DNA of 64,000 bases from positions 5,208,001-5,272,000 of the forward strand of contig NZ_CP061378.1 of assembly GCF_015624485.1 (NCBI RefSeq), written 5' to 3'. The position numbers were made by a program, and so were the translations under genes. The DNA comes from Bradyrhizobium genosp. L. Its GTDB lineage: Bacteria; Pseudomonadota; Alphaproteobacteria; Rhizobiales; Xanthobacteraceae. Position 1 is the first letter of the stretch. Each line of letters begins with the position of its first letter. Below the pieces are notes generated by a model that was given only the letters and a program-made list of their open reading frames with translations, was not told the DNA's origin and did no database searches. Of the stretch, positions 35,506-43,871 are shown piece by piece.

Positions 35506-35796
35506 ATGTTTGAGGTTCTGAAGACCGACTTGTTCGACAGTTGGCTTTCGAACCTCACGGACCGGCGCGCTGCCGCCAAGATCGCGTCTCGAATTGAACG
35601 TCTCGCGCTCGGCAATCCGGGTGACGTCAAGCCGGTGGGCGAAGGCGTGAGTGAAATGCGTCTGGCCTACGGCCCGGGATACCGCGTTTACTACAAGCAA
35701 ACAGGACAACGGATCATTCTGATCCTGTGCGGCGGCGACAAATCGAATCAGGACCGCGACATCAAGCGTGCCAAGGAAATCGCGGCACAACTCTAG
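35506..35796 (+). CDS. higB: Type II toxin, RelE/ParE superfamily (HigB-like)
   Basis: A 96-residue protein of the addiction-module killer group. The pattern WLSNLTDRRAAAKIASRIERL, then GNPGDVKPVGEGVSEMRLAYGPGYRVYY is diagnostic, and it ends with LILCGGDKSNQDRDIKRAKEI. Toxins of this family are usually ribosome-dependent mRNA nucleases. The ATG at 35506 follows a palindromic operator; the antitoxin gene begins 11 bases after the stop. Toxin-first order is the HigBA arrangement. Confidence 0.88.
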   Translation: MFEVLKTDLFDSWLSNLTDRRAAAKIASRIERLALGNPGDVKPVGEGVSEMRLAYGPGYRVYYKQTGQRIILILCGGDKSNQDRDIKRAKEIAAQL

Positions 35797-35807
35797 CAGG
35801 CAGCAAG

Positions 35808-36107
35808 ATGGTCAAGATTTCAAAATTCGACGCGGCTGACTACCTGAAGGATCCGGTGTCGATTGCAGCCTACCTCACCGAGGCCTTCGAGACCGACGAT
35901 CCCGTCTATATCAGCATGGCGCTCGACACGGTTGCGCGTGCCAAGGGGATCGCCGACATAGCGAAAGCCACCGGATTATCGCGCGAGAGCCTCTACAAGA
36001 CATTCAAGGAGACCGCACGTCCGGAGTTCGAGACGGTTCGCAAGGTGATGAGTTCGCTCGGCGTCAAACTGGTCGTCGAGCCGATCGACGCGCAGAAGGT
36101 CGCCTGA
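35808..36107 (+). CDS. higA: Antitoxin, HigA-like addiction-module antidote
   Basis: A 99-residue DNA-binding antitoxin of the putative addiction module antidote family. It begins KFDAADYLKDPVSIAAYL, has the helix-turn-helix IADIAKATGLSRESLYKTF near residues 50-68, and ends in a dimer/strand segment MSSLGVKLVVEP. ATG 35808 sits just after GGCAGCAAG and gives the family length; upstream in-frame codons overlap the toxin and are not used. It should neutralise the toxin and repress the shared promoter. Confidence 0.87.
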   Translation: MVKISKFDAADYLKDPVSIAAYLTEAFETDDPVYISMALDTVARAKGIADIAKATGLSRESLYKTFKETARPEFETVRKVMSSLGVKLVVEPIDAQKVA

Positions 36108-36127
36108 CGTCCAGGTATGATCGCGCC

Positions 36128-36691
36128 CTACTTCCCGCCCTGCCACTGGCCGGAGACACCGAGCACGACGCGGATCGGGCCGGTACCGGCTTCGCTGGCC
36201 GTGGTCAGCTGCGGCACCTGGACGTCGAGCTGATCAATGAACAGGAAGGGCATGCCGACCTCGAGATCATAGAGCAGTTTCTGCAGCGCCGGCTGCTCCA
36301 TCTCGCAGCTGACGACGAGGCCGACGAAGCCGTCGCGCGCCTGGGTGCCGAGCACGTCGACCTGCGAAGACTGCACGGTGCCGCCGACATTGCCGATCGC
36401 GCTCGCGACCCGCTGCAGCAGCGCGGCGCCTGCGACCGTCACGGTCGGCCCTTCCAGGAACGGCGTGCCCGGATGCTCCGCCGACAGTGCGGCCGGATTG
36501 CGCGGCTTGCGCCCGCGCAACTGCTCGAGCAGGTCGGAGGTCCGCGCCAGCGTGCGCTGATGGTCGAGCATGCCGACGACTGAGACCACGCTCATGGTCG
36601 CGAGCCCGCCGAGCACCGCAAGATACAGCACCACCGCGATCAGCGGCGACTGCGCCAGCGTGCGCGTCACGATGTTGCTCGCCGCACTCAT
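36128..36691 (-). CDS. gspM: Type II secretion protein GspM
   Basis: A 187-residue inner-membrane protein: one N-terminal transmembrane helix (LIAVVLYLAVLGGLATMSVVS), a coiled-coil-like stretch HQRTLARTSDLLEQL, and a C-terminal ferredoxin-like periplasmic domain with LLQRVASAIGNVGGTVQSSQ. It binds GspL in the assembly platform. ATG 36691 overlaps the GspL stop (ATGA). It is the last gene of the gsp run. Confidence 0.78.
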   Translation of the reverse strand: MSAASNIVTRTLAQSPLIAVVLYLAVLGGLATMSVVSVVGMLDHQRTLARTSDLLEQLRGRKPRNPAALSAEHPGTPFLEGPTVTVAGAALLQRVASAIGNVGGTVQSSQVDVLGTQARDGFVGLVVSCEMEQPALQKLLYDLEVGMPFLFIDQLDVQVPQLTTASEAGTGPIRVVLGVSGQWQGGK

Positions 36692-37752
36692 GGCGTCACC
36701 AGGCCGGTGACGCTGTTCTTCGGCTCGACCCGCGCCTCGATATGGAAGCGTTCGCCCGGATCGGACGGCCCACGCGTGGTCGGCGCAAAGAAGGTGGCGC
36801 GGGTGAAGTGCTGCGACTGCTCGATCAGCGGGATCAGCGACGGCGCGTTGCTGGTGATGCCGGAGATCTGCAGCTTGTTGCCGGCCAGATGCAGCTCCGT
36901 GACATAGGTGTGGTCGGGCAGCAGCCGACTCAGCGTCTCCAGCACGATCACGCTCGACGGCGTCTCGTATTTGCGTCGCTCGAGGGCTGCGACCGGCGAA
37001 CGGTCGCCGCCGTCGGCGCCGGCGCGGATCGTCGCGCGCCGCGCCGAGATCTGCCGCGCCAACTCCTCTTCCTGGGCGCCGAGGCTGCTTCCGACATAGG
37101 CGGAGACGCCGGCCGAGATCACCGCGATCACCGCGGCGGCGCCGAGCACGAGTTGCAGCGCGCGGGCCAGCCGCGCCGCATCGAGATGGCCGCGCGCGCT
37201 CTGCTCGTACACTTTGACGGGTGCCGCCTGGCCCTCGACCCGGGTCGCGACCGCGACCGCCGACGGATGGAAGAGAGCCACCGCCTGCGCATAGGAGGTC
37301 GCAACCCTGCGCGGCGCCGCCGCGATCATGGTGGAGATGGCATCGCCGCTCGATGAAACCGGCGCCGTGCAGCCGAACACGGCGTCCGCCGCGCTCCATG
37401 GCGTCAGCCGATCGATCTGGGCGCGGACGATGCCTTCGAGGAAATCCGACGCCCGCCCCGGCAGTTCCAGCGGCCGGAACAGGAAGCGCTTCGGCTGCAG
37501 CACGATCTCGACCCGCTTGCCGCGGAACAGCGACGCGAGATTGGGGGCCGACAGGGCGCCGTCGGCAAAGCCGATCCGCGCGGGGACGTTGTCTTGCTTG
37601 CCCGCCGTCTCGACCGCAAAGCCGCCGTCGTCGCCCTCGACCAGACGGACCACGCGCGGCGAGACGACCCGGTTGATGGCCGCGATAAGAGCGTTGGCGA
37701 CGCTTGTCGTCCAGGCGCTGACGATCGCCGTGAGGCTCGAGACCATGCTCAT
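36688..37752 (-). CDS. gspL: Type II secretion protein GspL (PilN-like)
   Basis: A 354-residue protein linking the GspE ATPase to the periplasmic platform. It has a cytoplasmic actin-like half (FRGKRVEIVLQPKRFLFRP, LPGRASDFLEGIVRAQI), a transmembrane helix near residue 205 (LGAAAVIAVISAGVSAYV) and a periplasmic ferredoxin-like domain (LETLSRLLPDHTYVTELHL, LQISGITSNAPSLI). ATG 37752 overlaps the GspK stop and its own stop overlaps GspM. Confidence 0.8.
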   Translation of the reverse strand: MSMVSSLTAIVSAWTTSVANALIAAINRVVSPRVVRLVEGDDGGFAVETAGKQDNVPARIGFADGALSAPNLASLFRGKRVEIVLQPKRFLFRPLELPGRASDFLEGIVRAQIDRLTPWSAADAVFGCTAPVSSSGDAISTMIAAAPRRVATSYAQAVALFHPSAVAVATRVEGQAAPVKVYEQSARGHLDAARLARALQLVLGAAAVIAVISAGVSAYVGSSLGAQEEELARQISARRATIRAGADGGDRSPVAALERRKYETPSSVIVLETLSRLLPDHTYVTELHLAGNKLQISGITSNAPSLIPLIEQSQHFTRATFFAPTTRGPSDPGERFHIEARVEPKNSVTGLVTP

Positions 37753-38663
37753 CTCGTGGAAACCCTTTGCGGCGCCGTGCTGCCGTCCGAATTATTGCGC
37801 CACGACAATACACGATAGGGCTCGTCGCCGCTTTCGAGAAGCAGGATCACGACCTCACTGCCGCGGCGGCTGCCGTCGGGGAGCTCGGCCTCGACGATGA
37901 CGCGATAGGCCTTCGAGGCGGCCAGCGTCGCGCCCTCACCGCCGGTCATACCGACCAGGGCGCGCGGATCGGCGGTGGGATCGGCGCGCTGCGACAGAAC
38001 CGATTGCAGCATCTCCGGCGTCATGTTCGGCAGCGCCGCCAGCACCTGCGGCGCGGCGTCGTGGACGTTGACCTGCGCGACATTGCTGAACACGGTGACG
38101 AAGGGCAGCATGCGCTCGATCAGCGCGGGCGGAATGCCGTACACCAGCCACAGCTCCTCGGGCGCCGGAAACGGCGCGTGCCGCGGCGCATAGGCGACGC
38201 CGGAGTTCTTGTAGAAGGCGGTCTCGGGATCGTTGTCGCCTTGCTCGGTCGGCGCCCGCCACGCCAGGATGCGGTCGGCGTAGCCGGCGGCATCGGACGC
38301 GCCGGCGCCGAGCCCGGTCATCAGGCCCGCCAGCAGCGCCTTCGGCGCGACATTGAGGTCGATCCGCGCGGCCTCGGAGCGGAACGTCACGAAGACCCGG
38401 CCGGCGCCGACCCGTGCATCGAAGGTGCCGCTGGTCGGGCGCCCGGCCTCGGTCGTGCCGGAGAGCTGCAGCGCGGTGAGCTCGAGGCCCGCTGTGACCA
38501 TCGCCTCGGCCTGGATCCGCTCGGTGCTGCCGGCGACGACGACGGCGGTGTTGGTGACATAGGTCAGATAGATCAGCACCAGGCCCGCGAGCGCGGCGAG
38601 AATCCACAGCACCGCGACCACGATGAAGCCGCGCTGCAACGTGCGAGGAAGTGCGGCTGTCAA
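37749..38663 (-). CDS. gspK: Minor pseudopilin GspK
   Basis: A 304-residue minor pseudopilin at the tip of the pseudopilus. The prepilin region is RGFIVVAVLWILAALAGL, with hydrophobic helix to about residue 35, and later sections match GspK: RIDLNVAPKALLAGL, PFPAPEELWLVYGI and VNVHDAAPQVLAALP. The start appears to be TTG at 38663, overlapping the GspJ stop as TTGA with GGAGGAG just upstream. The in-frame start at 38741 would run 26 codons into GspJ and is less likely. Confidence 0.85.
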   Translation of the reverse strand: MTAALPRTLQRGFIVVAVLWILAALAGLVLIYLTYVTNTAVVVAGSTERIQAEAMVTAGLELTALQLSGTTEAGRPTSGTFDARVGAGRVFVTFRSEAARIDLNVAPKALLAGLMTGLGAGASDAAGYADRILAWRAPTEQGDNDPETAFYKNSGVAYAPRHAPFPAPEELWLVYGIPPALIERMLPFVTVFSNVAQVNVHDAAPQVLAALPNMTPEMLQSVLSQRADPTADPRALVGMTGGEGATLAASKAYRVIVEAELPDGSRRGSEVVILLLESGDEPYRVLSWRNNSDGSTAPQRVSTR

Positions 38664-39385
38664 AGCTGCTCCTCCTTTTTCTCGGCCGCGGGATTGGCCC
38701 GCGTCGCGAGGCAGGCCACGGCATTCTTGGCACGAGCGCATTCCGCCGGCGCGTTGACGTGGACGGTCGCGGCGCTCGACACCGCCAGCACCTGTCCGGT
38801 GGCGGCGTCGCGCACGGAGACGCGGACCAGGCTCGGCAATTGCACCTGGTCGCGCCAGGTCGGCTGCCAGACCTGGTCGGGCCCGGCATAGGCGAAGGTG
38901 ACGCGGAAGGGCGCGCGGACCAGCACCACCTGGTCGACAAAACGGATCTGCTCATCCGGCGAGCGCGGACTAAACGGCGAACGCTCGCGCACCAGCGCAA
39001 GCCCCTCTGCGTCGGCCTTCTCGATCAGGCGGATGATCTCGAGGCCGGGACGGGTGTTCGGCCCGACCGCGGTGCGGACGAAGGTGACGGAGAGCTCATT
39101 GCCCTCGAACAGCGGCCGCTTGCCGTTGCCGCTGATCGGGATCATCTCGGCGACCTCGAGATCGGCGAGCGCCCGCTCCAGCCCGATCGCGAGCTTTTCG
39201 GCGCGCTGCACCCGCAGCATGCCGCGGTTCCAGTTCGGCAGCCATTGCGCCGTGACGGTGGCAAGCGCGGCGAGGATCACCGTCATCAACAGCGTCGCCA
39301 GCAGCACCTCGAGCAGCGTAAAGCCCGCTTCGGCGCGCTGAGCACCGCGCCGAGACTTGCGCCACCATGACGTCATCGCGTTCAT
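38660..39385 (-). CDS. gspJ: Minor pseudopilin GspJ
   Basis: A 241-residue minor pseudopilin. The type IV prepilin cleavage site is EAGFTLLEVLLATLL at about residues 19-33, with conserved Glu+5. The rest is a pilin-like soluble domain (VFEGNELSVTFVRT-type core, QIRFVDQVVLVRAPF). The start (ATG 39385) overlaps the GspI stop as ATGA. It should help initiate the pseudopilus with GspI and GspK. Confidence 0.85.
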   Translation of the reverse strand: MNAMTSWWRKSRRGAQRAEAGFTLLEVLLATLLMTVILAALATVTAQWLPNWNRGMLRVQRAEKLAIGLERALADLEVAEMIPISGNGKRPLFEGNELSVTFVRTAVGPNTRPGLEIIRLIEKADAEGLALVRERSPFSPRSPDEQIRFVDQVVLVRAPFRVTFAYAGPDQVWQPTWRDQVQLPSLVRVSVRDAATGQVLAVSSAATVHVNAPAECARAKNAVACLATRANPAAEKKEEQL

Positions 39386-39885
39386 TGTGGCGGCGCCTTC
39401 GGCACCAGCCGCACGGTCGTGACCTGGATCTGCGCGCCGCCCGGTCCTTGCATGCGCAGATTGACCGCGAACGGCACGAACCGGTTTGTAGGCCCATCAG
39501 CAGCACCGGCATTGATCGGCGCGACGTCGATGCGCCAGCGATGGCCGGCGAGCGTGCCGCTCTGCCGTCCGACCTTCAGCGCGCTGCGCTGTGGCAGCGA
39601 CGCCAGCACCGTCTCGGCGGCGCCGCTCAGCGCCAGTTTCTGGTCGATCGCGCGGGTGCCCTGCACCGTGGTGGCGATCACCGAGCCGATCGCGCCGAGC
39701 ACGGATGCGACGATCGCGAGCGCCACCAGCGCCTCGATCAGGGTAAAGCCCCGAGAGTGTTTTTGAGCGAAGTGGGCACCGGTTCGCGTGAAGAAAACGC
39801 GTCCAAAAAAAAGAAGCGAGCCCGGTTCTGATCCAAACAGAACCGAACGGGCTCGCTCGCCGTCAGAGCAGATTCTGCGCGACAA
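39382..39885 (-). CDS. gspI: Minor pseudopilin GspI with an abnormal N-terminal region
   Basis: A minor pseudopilin recognised by RGFTLIEALVALAIVASVL and the downstream TTVQGTRAIDQKLALSGAAE core. No ATG or GTG exists in frame before the prepilin peptide. The only standard start is TTG at 39885, inside gspH, which would give a leader of about 46 residues encoded largely by a repeat element (39780-39860). Usual leaders are 6-25 residues. Either a rare start codon is used, the TTG start is real, or the gene is impaired. The mature part looks intact and continues to an ATGA overlap with gspJ. Confidence 0.72.
   Translation of the reverse strand: MSRRICSDGERARSVLFGSEPGSLLFFGRVFFTRTGAHFAQKHSRGFTLIEALVALAIVASVLGAIGSVIATTVQGTRAIDQKLALSGAAETVLASLPQRSALKVGRQSGTLAGHRWRIDVAPINAGAADGPTNRFVPFAVNLRMQGPGGAQIQVTTVRLVPKAPPQ
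39805..39857 (-). terminator. Intrinsic terminator-like hairpin between gspH and gspI
   Basis: AGCGAGCCCG pairs with CGGGCTCGCT, extended by GTTCTG/CAGAAC around a 7-base loop, with a 4-base bulge. On the minus strand the stem is followed by TCTTTTTTTT. It begins 6 bases after the gspH stop codon, and the following bases resemble a dispersed repeat common in bradyrhizobia. Confidence 0.75.
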
Positions 39886-40333
39886 TATCGACCCCTCCGG
39901 TCAGCCAGTTGACGCGAATCTCGTAAGCCATGCCCGGCCGCGCCAGCGCGATGGTGCCGCCGCAGGACATCCCCGACGGAAAGAAATCGATCGAGCGCCC
40001 CGCGCTGCGGTCGGCGCAGCGCGAGGCCAGCGCCGTGTTGACGGTGACGTCGCTCGGCAGCCGGACGATTTGCCCGGTGGCGCCGGAGCGGATCGCGCGC
40101 GCCGGCGCATCGACCAGCGTCGTGACCTGGACATGCCTGCGCAACGCCGCGCTGCGGTCGGCCTTGAGCAGCGCCGCGGTCGCGGCCGCGTAGCTCTCCA
40201 GCCGCGTCCGCGTCGTGCTGCGCGGGATCGCCGGCAGGATGATCGCGGCCAGCATGCCGATGATCGCGAGCACGCAGACCATCTCCAGCAGCGAGAATCC
40301 CGCCTCGCCCCGCGGGGCGTCAGCGCACGGCAC
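39863..40333 (-). CDS. gspH: Minor pseudopilin GspH
   Basis: A 156-residue minor pseudopilin with prepilin site EAGFSLLEMVCVLAIIGML. The soluble part contains a GspH-type beta domain with VTVNTALASRCADR and IDFFPSGMSCGG. GTG at 40333 gives a short 11-residue leader and overlaps gspG by 14 bases; the in-frame start at 40399 lies deep inside gspG and is less likely. It is followed by the hairpin at 39805-39857. Confidence 0.8.
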   Translation of the reverse strand: MPCADAPRGEAGFSLLEMVCVLAIIGMLAAIILPAIPRSTTRTRLESYAAATAALLKADRSAALRRHVQVTTLVDAPARAIRSGATGQIVRLPSDVTVNTALASRCADRSAGRSIDFFPSGMSCGGTIALARPGMAYEIRVNWLTGGVDIVAQNLL

Positions 40334-40778
40334 TGGTGACGTCAGCGGCCGTGCCACTGCCGCCTTCCTGGCCGTCCGATCCGAGCGAGATGATGTCATA
40401 GGCCGCGCGCTCGCCTGGCGAGCGGTAGATGTAGCCGCGGCCCCAGGGATCGTTCGGCACCACGCCGCCGCGCAGATAGGGCCCGTTCCAGCCCGGCGCG
40501 TTGTTGCCGCGGGTCAGCGCGGCGAGCCCCTCATTGCTGCTCGGATAGCGGCCGAGGTCGAGATAATAGAGATCGAGAGCGCTGGCGAAGCTCTCGATCT
40601 GGATCTTGGCCGCCTTGGATTTGGACTCGCCGAGATAGTTCAGCACCCGCGGCCCGACCAGCGCCATGATCAGGCCGATGATGGTGATGACGACGAGCAT
40701 CTCGACCAGCGTGAAGCCGGCCTCGGAATGACGCCGGCGTCGCGCCGGCCGCTTGGCAGGTTCGTGAAATATCCTCAT
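40320..40778 (-). CDS. gspG: Major pseudopilin GspG
   Basis: A 152-residue protein that polymerises to form the pseudopilus shaft. EAGFTLVEMLVVITIIGLIM is the processed hydrophobic N-terminus. The C-terminal features of GspG are present: YYLDLGRYPSSNEGLAAL, GPYLRGGVVPNDPWGR and a calcium-site-like DIISLGSDGQEGGSG. ATG 40778 has GAGG 9 bases upstream; ATG 40787 has it too close. The start follows the GspF stop closely. Confidence 0.9.
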   Translation of the reverse strand: MRIFHEPAKRPARRRRHSEAGFTLVEMLVVITIIGLIMALVGPRVLNYLGESKSKAAKIQIESFASALDLYYLDLGRYPSSNEGLAALTRGNNAPGWNGPYLRGGVVPNDPWGRGYIYRSPGERAAYDIISLGSDGQEGGSGTAADVTSAVR

Positions 40779-40789
40779 GGGCAACATCC

Positions 40790-42001
40790 TCAACCAACAA
40801 TCTGACTGACCGACATCAACGCAGTCATCACAGACACAATCAAGCCACCGACCACGACGCTGATCACAATGATCGCCGCGGGGCCGGCGATGCCGACCAC
40901 GCGGTCCAGCGTGCGTTGCAGCTTGGCCTCGTAAAATTCCGCGACCCGCCCCGCCAGCATCGGCAATTGCCCGGTCTCGTCGCCGAGACGGAGCATGCGC
41001 ACAGCCATCGCCGGCAGCGCCTCGGTCTCGGACATCGCCTCCGACAGCTTGGCGCCGTGCCTGACACGATCGGCGGCCTCGGTCCAGACCTCGGACGAGC
41101 CGATCGAGGCCATCATATCGATCAGGATGCGCAAAGTCGTCGTCAGATTGACGCCGCTGCCGAGCAACAGCCCGAGGTTCCGGCAGAACAGCGCGGTGCG
41201 ATGATATTTCATCACCTCGCGGATCACGGGCAGCCGCGCCATCGCGGCCAACAGCGAGCGCCGCACCCGCTCCTGCCGCAGCAGGAGCCAGGCCGAGCCG
41301 ATCGCCACCACCAGGATCATCAGCACCGCATCCGAATTGCCGCGCAGCCAGGTCGACAAATTGAGGAAGGTCTGGATGAACGGATCGACCTTGGCGTTGA
41401 AATCCTGCAGCACGCTGGCGAACTGCGGCAGCACGAAGGTGAGGAAGAACAGCAGCACGCAGCCCGCCGCGCCGAGCACGAACAGCGGATAGCGCACGGC
41501 ATCGCCGAGCCGGCGCTTCAGCGCCTCGCTGCGGCTGCGCTCGTCGGCCAGCACCTCCAGCACATGGTCGAGCGAGCCGGAGGCCTCACCGACCCGGATC
41601 AGCGCGACATACATCGGCGGGAACAGGCCCTGGTGCCGCGCCAGCGCCTCGGCAAAGCTCTCGCCGGCCATCACGCGCGACCGCACGTCGGCGACCACCG
41701 GCCGCAGCCGGCCGAAGTCGCGATCGGCGGCCAGCAGCTCGAGCGCGTCGTTGATCCGCGCGCCGGCGCGCAGCAACAGCGCGAGGTCGCGGGTGAAGAT
41801 CGTGACGTCTTCCGGCTTCGGCGCGTTGAACAGGCTGAAGGCGCGGCCCGCCGAACCGCCTTCCTCCAGCGTGACGTTGTCGACCAGCACCAGGCCGAGC
41901 CGCTCGATCCTGGCTGCGACGTCGCCCGGCGCGGGGGCTGCGATCGCGCCCGAAACCAGCTCGCCGTCCGAATTCATCGCGCGGTAGCGGTAACTCGGCA
42001 T
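40790..42001 (-). CDS. gspF: Type II secretion platform protein GspF
   Basis: A 403-residue inner-membrane protein with two homologous cytosolic helical domains and three transmembrane helices (YPLFVLGAAGCVLLFFLTFV region, LMILVVAIGSAWLLL, and AAIIVISVVVGGLIVSVM). RDLALLLRAGARINDALELLA and FCRNLGLLLGSGVNL mark the two repeats. ATG 42001 is used; a GTG at 42004 is in frame. It follows gspE directly. Confidence 0.9.
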   Translation of the reverse strand: MPSYRYRAMNSDGELVSGAIAAPAPGDVAARIERLGLVLVDNVTLEEGGSAGRAFSLFNAPKPEDVTIFTRDLALLLRAGARINDALELLAADRDFGRLRPVVADVRSRVMAGESFAEALARHQGLFPPMYVALIRVGEASGSLDHVLEVLADERSRSEALKRRLGDAVRYPLFVLGAAGCVLLFFLTFVLPQFASVLQDFNAKVDPFIQTFLNLSTWLRGNSDAVLMILVVAIGSAWLLLRQERVRRSLLAAMARLPVIREVMKYHRTALFCRNLGLLLGSGVNLTTTLRILIDMMASIGSSEVWTEAADRVRHGAKLSEAMSETEALPAMAVRMLRLGDETGQLPMLAGRVAEFYEAKLQRTLDRVVGIAGPAAIIVISVVVGGLIVSVMTALMSVSQIVG

Positions 42002-42005
42002 CACA

Positions 42006-43691
42006 TCACCGGATCGTCGTGACGCGGAACACTTCGGGCACGGTGGTCACGCCGGCGCGGCATTTTTCGACCGCATCCGCCAGCATCGTGGTCATGCCGC
42101 CCGATATCGCAGCCTGGTCGATCGCATGCGAATCGGTCTGCGGCCCGACCAGCTTGCGCACATCATCGGTCATCTCGAGGAGCTCGAACACGCCGTTGCG
42201 GCCGCGATAGCCGGTGCCGCCGCAGCGCTCGCAGCCGCCGGCCTCGTGCACCACCTCGCCGGCGGCAAAGCCGATCACGGCAAAACGCGGGTCTTTCTCG
42301 ATATCGTTTGCCGAAAGTGTGTGCGGCACCTTGCAGCGGTCGCACAGCACGCGCACCAGCCGCTGCGCCACCACCGCGCGCAGGGTCGAGCGCAGCAAAA
42401 AGCCCTCGACGCCGAGATCGATCAGCCGCGGCACCGCGGCGGCGGCGGTCTCGGTGTGCAGCGTGGTCAGGACCAAGTGGCCGGTCAGCGCCGCATGGAT
42501 CGCGATATGCGCGGTCTCGGCGTCTCTGACTTCGCCGACCATGATCACGTCGGGGTCCTGGCGGACGAAGGAACGCATCGCGGACGCAAAGGTCAGCCCG
42601 ATCGAAGGCTTGACCTGCGACTGGTTGATGCCGGCGATCTCGTACTCGACGGGATCCTCGATGGTGAGGATTTTTCTGGTCGGTTCATTGAGGATCGACA
42701 GCATCGTCGCCAAGGTCGTGGTCTTGCCGCTGCCGGTCGGGCCGGTCACCACGATCATGCCGTGCGGCAAGGTCAGCAGCCGCGACAGCATCTTCTCATC
42801 GCGCGCAGCCAATCCGAGCTTGCTCATTTCCAAGAGGCCGCGGTCGCGCGGCAACAGGCGGATCACCGCGCTCTCGCCGCCTTGCGTCGGCATGGTCGCG
42901 ACGCGGACGTCGAGCTCGGTGCGGCTGACGCGGACCCGAGCGGCGCCGTCCTGCGGCAGCCGCCGCTCGGCAATATTGAGGCCCGCGAGAATTTTTACGC
43001 GCGAGATCAGCGCTTGTGGTGGAACCGAAGACGGCGCGGGCAGCGCGCGCAACAGCCCGTCGACACGCATGCGGACGACGAGGCCGGTGCGGAACGGCTC
43101 GATGTGGATATCGCTGGCGCGTAGCTCGACCGCACGCTCCAGCAAATCGTTGAGTGCGCGCACCACCGGCGCGCCGGAGGCGAGGTCGCGCAGGCTTTCG
43201 ATATCGTCGTCGGATTGCTGGCTCGCGGCCACCGCGCGCTCGTCCGTGGCGGCATCGGTGGCCGCGATGCGCTGGTCGAGCACCGTGGTGATGTCCTCGA
43301 ACGAGGCCACCGCCAGCTCGACCGGCTCGCCGAACACGATCTCGGCTGCGCGAATGGCCGCGGTGTCGGAGGGATCGGCGACCGCGATGCGATAGCCGCC
43401 GTTCGGCGCGCGCAGCGGGAACACGGTGGATTCCCTGAGGAAGCGATGCGAGAAGCCGTCGAGGCACGGGGTCGCGGCAAGCAGTTGCGGCAGGCTCAGC
43501 CGCTCCACGCCGAAATAGTCGGAGACCTCGTCGGCGAACTCGGCAGCCGAGAGATCACTGGTCTCCCACAGCTCGCGCAACGGACGCGTCAGCGTCGAAT
43601 TGGCGTGTTCGGCGCGCGTTCTCACGCGCGTCGGCACAGCGTGCTTATCCAGGAGATGCTGCCGGAAGGTTTCGGCGGACAAATCGCGCAT
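42006..43691 (-). CDS. gspE: Type II secretion ATPase GspE
   Basis: A 561-residue cytosolic ATPase. It has Walker A GPTGSGKTTTLATML near residue 318, Asp box ILTIEDPVEYEI, Walker B QDPDVIMVGEVRD and His box LTTLHTETA. A tetracysteine zinc site (LCDRCK and GCERCGGTGYRG) follows, as in other GspE proteins. The N-terminal region (about 1-170) matches the GspL-binding domains. ATG 43691 is preferred; TTG 43727 would add 12 residues. Divergent from gspD. Confidence 0.92.
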   Translation of the reverse strand: MRDLSAETFRQHLLDKHAVPTRVRTRAEHANSTLTRPLRELWETSDLSAAEFADEVSDYFGVERLSLPQLLAATPCLDGFSHRFLRESTVFPLRAPNGGYRIAVADPSDTAAIRAAEIVFGEPVELAVASFEDITTVLDQRIAATDAATDERAVAASQQSDDDIESLRDLASGAPVVRALNDLLERAVELRASDIHIEPFRTGLVVRMRVDGLLRALPAPSSVPPQALISRVKILAGLNIAERRLPQDGAARVRVSRTELDVRVATMPTQGGESAVIRLLPRDRGLLEMSKLGLAARDEKMLSRLLTLPHGMIVVTGPTGSGKTTTLATMLSILNEPTRKILTIEDPVEYEIAGINQSQVKPSIGLTFASAMRSFVRQDPDVIMVGEVRDAETAHIAIHAALTGHLVLTTLHTETAAAAVPRLIDLGVEGFLLRSTLRAVVAQRLVRVLCDRCKVPHTLSANDIEKDPRFAVIGFAAGEVVHEAGGCERCGGTGYRGRNGVFELLEMTDDVRKLVGPQTDSHAIDQAAISGGMTTMLADAVEKCRAGVTTVPEVFRVTTIR

Positions 43692-43761
43692 CGAAGTCCC
43701 ACCGCTCACGTTGTTACCTGAATACAACAGCTCGTGCGTGCAGCAATCCGGCCCTTGGCGC

Positions 43762-43789
43762 TTGACTCTTGTAACATCAAAAACATAAT
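43762..43789 (+). promoter_or_regulatory. Sigma-70-type promoter for gspD
   Basis: TTGACT at 43762-43767, a 16-base spacer and CATAAT at 43784-43789 match the -35/-10 consensus at 5 of 6 positions each. It lies 80 bases upstream of the gspD start in the gspE-gspD divergent region. Confidence 0.6.
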
Positions 43790-43871
43790 CGTGTCGTGAA
43801 TTTACCGGGCGTCCGAGCCGAGGGGGATCGGACGTTATTCAATTTCAACGATAGTACTTGATAGGCGTATT

